Source of the DNA: Marinobacter vulgaris
GTDB lineage: Bacteria; Pseudomonadota; Gammaproteobacteria; Pseudomonadales; Oleiphilaceae
NCBI RefSeq assembly: GCF_003344045.1
Contig: NZ_QFWX01000001.1
Coordinates: 248,001 to 312,000 of the forward strand
Length of the DNA: 64,000 nucleotides
Reading direction: 5' to 3'
A program made the position numbers and the translations under genes. Each line of letters begins with the position of its first letter. Position 1 is the stretch's first letter. This document shows positions 58,627-64,000 of the stretch, in pieces. Below the pieces are notes generated by a model, which saw only the letters and a program-made list of their open reading frames with translations, was not told the DNA's origin and did not search any database.

Positions 58627-59523
58627 TCACCTGTCGTTGCGCCGTCCTGTGAGCCGTATCCACTCTTCCCGCTGTTCCGGTTCGTCCATGACAAACCAGG
58701 GCTCGTAGGCTTCCATGACCTCGCGGGCCTGGTTGGAGAGTATTCCGGACAACACGATATCGCCGCCGGGTTTCACCTTCGCCGCCAGGCTGGGCGCGAG
58801 TCCGATCAGTGGCTGGGCCAGGATATTGGCCAGCATCACATCTGCCATGGTATCCGGTTCATCGGCAGGCAGGAAAAGGTCCAGCCGGTCTTCTTCAACC
58901 CTGTTGCGGCGCGCATTTTCGCGGCTGGCTTCCAGTGCCTGGGGGTCGGTGTCAACGCCGATGACGTGATCGGCACCCAGCAGCAGGGCTGCCAGGCCGA
59001 GAATGCCGGAGCCGCAACCATAGTCAATCACCTGGCGTGATTCCACGTCATGACCATCCAGCCATTCCAGGCACAGTGCGGTAGTAGGGTGGGTCCCGGT
59101 GCCAAACGCCAGCCCCGGATCCAGCAGCAGGTTGGCGGCGTGGGGGTCGGGGGCGTCATGCCAGCTGGGGACGATCCACAGGCGCTCGCCAAAGCGAAGC
59201 GGCTTGAAATCCTCCATCCATTCCCGTTCCCAGTCCTTGTCCTCCACCAGGGTAACGTCGATGTCCGGCAATGACTGCTGGGTCTGCTGATGCCAGGCGT
59301 CCTTGACCGCAGCGCAGAGCTCTTCAATATCCCGCTCGGAACCGAACAGACCGGTTACACTGGTCTGGTGCCAGAGAGGTGTCGTGCCCGGATCAGGCTC
59401 GTACAACGGCTGGTCTGCGGCATCTTCCATGGAGACGGCTTCAGCGCCCATCTCCATCAGCAGATCCTCAAGCTGGTCCGCGTTGTCGGGATCAGCCGGG
59501 ATCTGTAGTTGTATCCAGGGCAT
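58627..59523 (-). CDS. prmA: Ribosomal protein L11 methyltransferase
   Basis: A 298-residue SAM methyltransferase that trimethylates ribosomal protein L11. It has the N-terminal substrate domain (PWIQLQIPADPDNADQLEDL) and the catalytic part with LAFGTGTHPTTALCLEWL, VIDYGCGSGILGLAALLLGA and MLANILAQPLIGLAPSL. The length is standard. It follows accC by 38 bases on the same strand in a conserved order. Confidence 0.96.
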   Translation of the reverse strand: MPWIQLQIPADPDNADQLEDLLMEMGAEAVSMEDAADQPLYEPDPGTTPLWHQTSVTGLFGSERDIEELCAAVKDAWHQQTQQSLPDIDVTLVEDKDWEREWMEDFKPLRFGERLWIVPSWHDAPDPHAANLLLDPGLAFGTGTHPTTALCLEWLDGHDVESRQVIDYGCGSGILGLAALLLGADHVIGVDTDPQALEASRENARRNRVEEDRLDLFLPADEPDTMADVMLANILAQPLIGLAPSLAAKVKPGGDIVLSGILSNQAREVMEAYEPWFVMDEPEQREEWIRLTGRRNDR

Positions 59524-59561
59524 GTAGGCGTCCTGTTGGGTAGACGAATAGACTTTACGGG

Positions 59562-60908
59562 TCAGTCCCGTATCAGTTTTTCCAGATAATGAATGGTGAA
59601 GTCTACCTGTTTGAAGCCGCCATCGCGCACCAGTTTGCGGTGCAGTGCCTGATTGGTCTTGATGCCTTCCACCACCAGTTCGTCCAGCGCGTTTTTCATG
59701 CGGCGACGGGCAATTTCCCGGTCGTCGCCCCAGGTGATCAGCTTGGCCACCATGGAATCGTAGAAAGGCGGCACCGTGTAGCCACTGTAAAGGTGCGAGT
59801 CGACCCGTATGCCGTTACCTCCCGGAGCGTGGAAGTGCTTGACCTTGCCGGGGCTGGGCACAAAGGTTTGCGGGTCCTCGGCGTTGATGCGGCATTCCAG
59901 GGCATGGCCGGAGATCTTGATCTCGTCCTGGGTGTACTGCAGGGGCAGGCCGCTGGCAATACGCAACTGCTCGCGCACGATGTCGACGCCGGTCACCATC
60001 TCCGATACCGGGTGCTCCACCTGCACCCGGGTATTCATCTCGATAAAGTAGAAGGCGCCGTCCTGGTAGAGGAACTCGAACGTGCCGGCTCCGACGTAGC
60101 CGATTTTTTTACAGGCATCGACACAGGCCTTGAGGGTTTTTTCCCGGGCTTCCGCGTCAATATTTGGTGCTGGCGCTTCTTCCAGTACCTTCTGGTGGCG
60201 GCGCTGCATGGAGCAGTCCCGGTCACCCAGGTGAATGACATTGCCGTGGGTGTCGGCCAGGACCTGGACCTCCACGTGGCGGGGTCGCTCCAGGTATTTC
60301 TCGAGGTAGACCGTGGCATCGCCAAAGGTGTTCTTCGCTTCGGTCTGGGTGATCTGCACGCTTTTGAGGAGCGCCGCCTCGGAGTGAACGACCTGCATGC
60401 CACGGCCACCGCCACCGGATGCCGCCTTGATGATCACCGGATAGCCGATGCGCCTGGCCACTTCCAGGGTGCGCTCGTCATCGTCTGTCAGCGGGCCATC
60501 TGAGCCGGGAACGGTGGGCACGCCGGCCTCGATCATGGAGTTGATGGCAGAGACCTTGTTGCCCATCAGGCGGATGGTTTCAGCCCTGGGGCCGATGAAG
60601 CGGAAGCCGCTTTTTTCCACCTGTTCAGCAAAATCCGCGTTTTCGGCCAGAAAGCCGTACCCGGGGTGAATGCCGACGGAATCCGTGACTTCCGCGGCGC
60701 TGATAATCGTGGGGATGTTCAGGTAACTTTCAGCCGCACTGTTGGGGCCGATGCAGACGGACTCATCCGCCAGGCGTACATGCATCAGTTCGCGGTCAAT
60801 CTGCGAATGGACGGCCACGGTCTTGATCCCCAGCTCCTTGCAGGCGCGCAGAATGCGCAGGGCGATCTCGCCGCGATTTGCGATCAGAACTTTTTCTAAC
60901 ATTGCCAT
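59562..60908 (-). CDS. accC: Acetyl-CoA carboxylase biotin carboxylase subunit
   Basis: A 448-residue ATP-grasp enzyme that carboxylates biotin on AccB. It has [20 protein letters not shown], the glycine-rich ATP loop [17 protein letters not shown] and [23 protein letters not shown] 60908 has GGTGA upstream; ATG 60902 (MLEKVL) is an equally common choice in relatives. It lies 16-22 bases after accB. Confidence 0.97.
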   Translation of the reverse strand: MAMLEKVLIANRGEIALRILRACKELGIKTVAVHSQIDRELMHVRLADESVCIGPNSAAESYLNIPTIISAAEVTDSVGIHPGYGFLAENADFAEQVEKSGFRFIGPRAETIRLMGNKVSAINSMIEAGVPTVPGSDGPLTDDDERTLEVARRIGYPVIIKAASGGGGRGMQVVHSEAALLKSVQITQTEAKNTFGDATVYLEKYLERPRHVEVQVLADTHGNVIHLGDRDCSMQRRHQKVLEEAPAPNIDAEAREKTLKACVDACKKIGYVGAGTFEFLYQDGAFYFIEMNTRVQVEHPVSEMVTGVDIVREQLRIASGLPLQYTQDEIKISGHALECRINAEDPQTFVPSPGKVKHFHAPGGNGIRVDSHLYSGYTVPPFYDSMVAKLITWGDDREIARRRMKNALDELVVEGIKTNQALHRKLVRDGGFKQVDFTIHYLEKLIRD

Positions 60909-60924
60909 GAGAGTATCACCGGGT

Positions 60925-61380
60925 TCAGGAAATGATGATCATCGGCTGGTCAAACTCGACCGGCTGTCCGTTCTCGACCAGGATCTCGGCGACGGTGCCG
61001 CTCTTGTCTGCCTCGATCTGGTTCATCATCTTCATGGCTTCGACGATGCACACGACATCGCCGGCTTTCACCGACTGCCCGACTTCCACGAAGGCCTTGG
61101 TAGTGGGTGACGGCGAGCGATAGAAGGTGCCTACCATCGGCGACTTGACCGCATGGCCGGTGGGCTCTGCCGGCTTGGCCGGTTCATCTGAGGCCGGCGC
61201 GGGCGGTGGTGGGGTTGAGGAGGTCTGGGGCGCAGGATACTGGGCCATATACTGGGGCGCAGCCAACTGTTCACGACGGCGAGATATGCGAACCGAATCA
61301 TCACCCTCGTGAATCTCCAGCTCCTCGACGTCGGATTCCTCCAGCAGCTCGATAAGTTTCTTGATCTTGCGAATGTCCAT
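60925..61380 (-). CDS. accB: Acetyl-CoA carboxylase biotin carboxyl carrier protein
   Basis: A 151-residue carrier. The N-terminal part ([20 protein letters not shown]) and a Pro/Ala-rich linker lead to the biotinyl domain with the biotinylation site [15 protein letters not shown] (lysine in MKM) and the preceding [11 protein letters not shown]. It is first gene of accBC, 22 bases after aroQ. Confidence 0.97.
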   Translation of the reverse strand: MDIRKIKKLIELLEESDVEELEIHEGDDSVRISRRREQLAAPQYMAQYPAPQTSSTPPPPAPASDEPAKPAEPTGHAVKSPMVGTFYRSPSPTTKAFVEVGQSVKAGDVVCIVEAMKMMNQIEADKSGTVAEILVENGQPVEFDQPMIIIS

Positions 61381-61402
61381 AGTCAGTCCGATCCCGTTTT
61401 AA

Positions 61403-61849
61403 TCAGTTCTCTCGATGAATTCGTTGCAGGGCCGCTTCGAGTGCAAGGTCGTACCCCAGGCTGCCCAGCCCGCAGATAACGCCATCGGCGATATCAGAAA
61501 AATAAGAGTGATGGCGGAAGGCTTCCCGCGCATGCACGTTGGAAAGATGAACCTCGATGAACGGAATGCCCGAAGCCAGGATGGCATCCCGCAGTGCAAC
61601 ACTGGTGTGGGTGAATGCCGCCGGGTTGAAGATGATGAAATCGACCCCTTCAGATCTGGCTTCATGTATCCGCTCAATCAGTTCATATTCCGCGTTTGAC
61701 TGTAAATGTAGCAGGTGATGGCCAACTTGGGCGGCTTTCTGGTGCAAACGGTCGTCAATATCAGCCAATGATTCATGGCCGTAGACCTCCGGCTCGCGGG
61801 TTCCCAGCATGTTGAGGTTGGGGCCATGGAGTACGAGTATGGTCGACAT
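61403..61849 (-). CDS. aroQ: Type II 3-dehydroquinate dehydratase
   Basis: A 148-residue dodecamer-forming enzyme of the shikimate pathway. Signatures: [21 protein letters not shown], the catalytic-loop Tyr-Gly region, [20 protein letters not shown] and [20 protein letters not shown] with the catalytic His. Position ahead of accB is conserved in many gammaproteobacteria. The upstream 250 bases presumably carry the operon promoter. Confidence 0.97.
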   Translation of the reverse strand: MSTILVLHGPNLNMLGTREPEVYGHESLADIDDRLHQKAAQVGHHLLHLQSNAEYELIERIHEARSEGVDFIIFNPAAFTHTSVALRDAILASGIPFIEVHLSNVHAREAFRHHSYFSDIADGVICGLGSLGYDLALEAALQRIHREN

Positions 61850-62061
61850 TAATTCGTCTGCCTTGATGACGTTTGCACAGGATCGCCGAATTTAGCGACA
61901 TTTATCCCCAATGGTGCGGTTTTGAAGTCTTCAGATCAACACTTTTTGACATTCGGCCGTGCGTCGAAAAGTACCCTGTTCTCACAAAGCAACCTTTGTG
62001 GCAGGTAATGATATTGTCGTGAAGGGGAGTCAGGAGCGCTATAAGACGTTGGTTTCATAAA

Positions 62062-62087
62062 ACGGCCCCGCGCGCGGGTCGGGCCGT
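62062..62087 (-). terminator. Terminator of the REC-REC-GGDEF gene
   Basis: ACGGCCC (62062-62068) and GGGCCGT (62081-62087) form a GC stem with a loop of GC repeats. On the minus strand the stem is followed by TTTT. It lies about 16 bases after the gene's stop. Confidence 0.75.
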
Positions 62088-62102
62088 GGATTACCGCCGG
62101 TT

Positions 62103-63716
62103 TCAGTCGCCGGCGGCGGTAACACAGTTCCTGCCCTGTTCCTTCGACCTGTACAGGGCCCTGTCTGCCCGTTCGCAAAGGGCCTGGGAGGTGTCACCTT
62201 TCCAGGCGGCGACACCGCAACTGAAAGTAACATTGAACTCCCGGTCGCCCGCCGGTTGCAGCAGCTCCGAAAAGCGTTCGCGGATCTCGTTCAGTACGTT
62301 GCGGGCGTCACTCTCGCGGGTGTCCGGCAGGATGATTGCAAATTCCTCACCCCCGTAACGTCCGATGTGGTCCGACTTGCGCAGGCGCTGTTTGAGAAAC
62401 ATGGACAGGCTTCTGAGAACCCGGTCGCCGATGGGGTGTCCGAAGGTGTCGTTCACTTTCTTGAAGTAATCGATGTCGATCATCGCGAAGCACAGCGTCT
62501 GATCCTTCTGCCGACACTTCACAATCTCCTGGTCCAGCAGATGCAGAGTGTGGGTATGATTGAACAGTCCGGTCAGGCTGTCGCGGATCATCAGCGCCAG
62601 TAAGGAGCGCGCTCGCCTGCCACGGTTGTGGATGGTGGAAATCAGGTGCTTGGGGTCGATGGGCTTGGTCAGGAAGTCATCGCCGCCCAGGCTCATGGCG
62701 TGTAGCTGTTTGGTGACGTCTTCCTCCGCGGAAAGATAGATGATCGGCACGCTGTGGAAGCGGTCCTGCTGGCGAATCACCCGTGCGATTTCCATACCGG
62801 TGCAGCCCGGCATATACATGTCGAGAATGATGATCTCGGGGGAAAACGACTCCAGCGCACGGATGATTTCCATGGGGTCGGTGATGATGTGGGCGTTCAT
62901 CCCCGCCTTTTTAAGAACCGTTTCCATGTACTTTGCCTGGGCGCGGGAGTCATCGAGCACCAGTACCTTGTACGGCTCCACCGTGTTGCCGTGGGTATAG
63001 GTCTCGATTTTCTCGATCAGCTGGCCGGGATCGACCGCCGGATAGAAGAATTCCTCGCCCCCGCATCGCGAGGCGCGCAGACGCGTTTCAATAGAGCCGT
63101 CTTCATCGCTCATGAAAATAATAGGGATGGGGGTGTCGTGACGCTCCTGCAGGCGTTCAATGGTGGCGATGCCACTTAACGGTTCGCCACCGTAGTTGAC
63201 GTCCATCAGGATGGTTTCGGGCTTGTGAAGGGCGCAAGCTTCGATCAGCTTTTCCGCGGTATGGAATGCTGAGGCGCGGAAGCCGAAAAATTCCAGCTGG
63301 CGAATGAGCCGGCTGGCCATTTCCTCGCTGGACAGAGCGATATAGACGGGCGTGCGGCGATACTGCTGGGGAGCTTCGCTGGCGGTCTGGTCCGTGCGTC
63401 GGAGGGTGCACCGGGAGAGCTGCTCAATGGCGTCCTGGAGTTTGCGGTCAAGGCCGTCGGGTAGTGGCCGGCCTTCTGGCCATTCATTAATTAGCCCGAG
63501 GACCTTTTGCCCCGCGTCGGCATGGCTCTGCATCTCGAATCGTCTGGCATAGCGGACCAGCTTGTCGGCCGCCCTGGCGAAGTCACTCCTGAACGCGGCA
63601 GATTCTCTGGCATCCTGGTGGATCTTCCGCCACGTATCCAGGACAACCCGCGCCTGGGTGGTAACACGGCGGGCAAAGTGCTGCCTGAGTTTATATTTCT
63701 GGCTTTCGTCGTTCAT
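62103..63716 (-). CDS. REC-REC-GGDEF diguanylate cyclase with Hpt-like N-terminus
   Basis: The protein has 537 residues from ATG 63716 (MNDESQKYKLRQHF); the frame extends upstream to 63941, but without a ribosome site. The first 110 residues form a four-helix segment resembling an Hpt domain without a clear phospho-His. A degenerate receiver follows (about 120-240, acidic pair and conserved Lys missing, ETILMDVNYGG). A canonical receiver (about 250-370) has VLVLDDSRAQ, IIILDMYMPG and TKPID. The GGDEF domain has RYGGEEFAIILP and an RxxD inhibitory site (RKSD) five residues before GGEEF, so it should synthesise cyclic-di-GMP under feedback control. It resembles PleD/WspR-type output proteins. 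Confidence 0.93.
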   Translation of the reverse strand: MNDESQKYKLRQHFARRVTTQARVVLDTWRKIHQDARESAAFRSDFARAADKLVRYARRFEMQSHADAGQKVLGLINEWPEGRPLPDGLDRKLQDAIEQLSRCTLRRTDQTASEAPQQYRRTPVYIALSSEEMASRLIRQLEFFGFRASAFHTAEKLIEACALHKPETILMDVNYGGEPLSGIATIERLQERHDTPIPIIFMSDEDGSIETRLRASRCGGEEFFYPAVDPGQLIEKIETYTHGNTVEPYKVLVLDDSRAQAKYMETVLKKAGMNAHIITDPMEIIRALESFSPEIIILDMYMPGCTGMEIARVIRQQDRFHSVPIIYLSAEEDVTKQLHAMSLGGDDFLTKPIDPKHLISTIHNRGRRARSLLALMIRDSLTGLFNHTHTLHLLDQEIVKCRQKDQTLCFAMIDIDYFKKVNDTFGHPIGDRVLRSLSMFLKQRLRKSDHIGRYGGEEFAIILPDTRESDARNVLNEIRERFSELLQPAGDREFNVTFSCGVAAWKGDTSQALCERADRALYRSKEQGRNCVTAAGD

Positions 63717-64000
63717 TGTGCTTCGGCCTGTCTTTTTTGTCGTTCCTGGCCGCCTGTCCCCATTGCAGGCAGATATTTTCAACTTTTGTCGTATAGCAGA
63801 GTCTATAGTGTTTGATGTTGTCGGCGCAGGTGACCGGATGTAAATGTTTGTCAATTCTGCGGTGCAGGTCACATCCGCTTCAGAAACCGTTAATCCGGCC
63901 AGGGAGATTTTCGTTGCTTGCAGTAAGGCCGCAAATTGCATAAAACTTGCCTTTGCTTCATGGTAGCCAGAGCGCGCACACGGGAAACGATAAACAGGGG

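Noticed and set aside
63717..64000. tRNA or small gene at the window end
   Set aside because: No cloverleaf arms, no ribosome site and no conserved frame; the frame reaching 63941 is an unsupported extension of the GGDEF gene.

Overview
The window looks like a chromosomal segment of a marine gammaproteobacterium of the Marinobacter / Pseudomonas-like lineage. This is inferred from gene content: the block aroQ-accB-accC-prmA-DUF3426 gene-dusB-fis-purH-purD in Pseudomonas-type order, an isocitrate lyase of the 529-residue Pseudomonas/Marinobacter type, a TRAP transporter, and a DauA-type carrier. I see no phage, insertion sequence, CRISPR array, rRNA or tRNA gene. Coding density is high and most genes look like ordinary core genes.

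Layout. 1-3.8 kb: the start of a class I/II aminotransferase cut by the window edge, a DUF3301 protein, a PAS-GGDEF-EAL protein and an AraC-type regulator; the last two share a 28-29 bp upstream motif. 3.9-9.7 kb: an RND efflux pump operon, a membrane-anchored J-domain protein and an orphan secretin-like protein. 9.7-11.1 kb: a DAHP synthase gene preceded by a promoter, a 25-residue leader peptide crowded with Phe/Trp/Tyr codons and a strong terminator, which is a textbook attenuation layout. 11.2-17 kb: a LysE exporter, a disulfide oxidoreductase, DUF2061 and Dps genes around a Fur-like box, and a coupled FAD reductase / cyclopropane fatty acid synthase pair. 17.2-20.2 kb: a TakP-like TRAP operon with a perfect palindrome upstream. 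20.4-25.7 kb: a LexA-boxed radical SAM gene, a helical-bundle protein, a GH84 hydrolase, a macrodomain protein, an EamA permease and a ChaN-like lipoprotein. 25.8-33 kb: ion and metabolite transport (DauA, an outer-membrane barrel, a CASTOR/POLLUX-type channel, and a DUF1538 / PII-like / CBS operon). 33.3-34.9 kb: aceA.

35-40.5 kb is the most unusual region. A sigma-54 promoter with an upstream palindrome drives a secreted protein made of 13 tandem Asp/Asn/Thr/Ser repeats. Downstream are two small exported proteins that share amyloid-like and double-glycine-like motifs, with a C39-type protease-like protein between them. A convergent operon encodes a sigma-54-type regulator with an altered Walker B motif and an outer-membrane barrel protein. 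The parts list resembles, but is not, the Pseudomonas Fap amyloid system, and I propose it as a dedicated surface-fibre system.

40.8-52.8 kb: thioesterases, an SLC13-type permease with TrkA_C domains, an EgtB/OvoA/SenA-like enzyme next to a 4-mercaptohistidine-type methyltransferase (a thiohistidine pathway), an orphan Hen1-like RNA methyltransferase coupled to a KefB-like antiporter, a lipoprotein hydrolase, a Fur-boxed TonB receptor and a zinc alcohol dehydrogenase. 52.8-61.9 kb: the conserved purine / fis / fatty-acid / shikimate block. 62.1-63.7 kb: a REC-REC-GGDEF diguanylate cyclase.

Functions are assigned by reading translated sequence and recalled family motifs; no database search was run.
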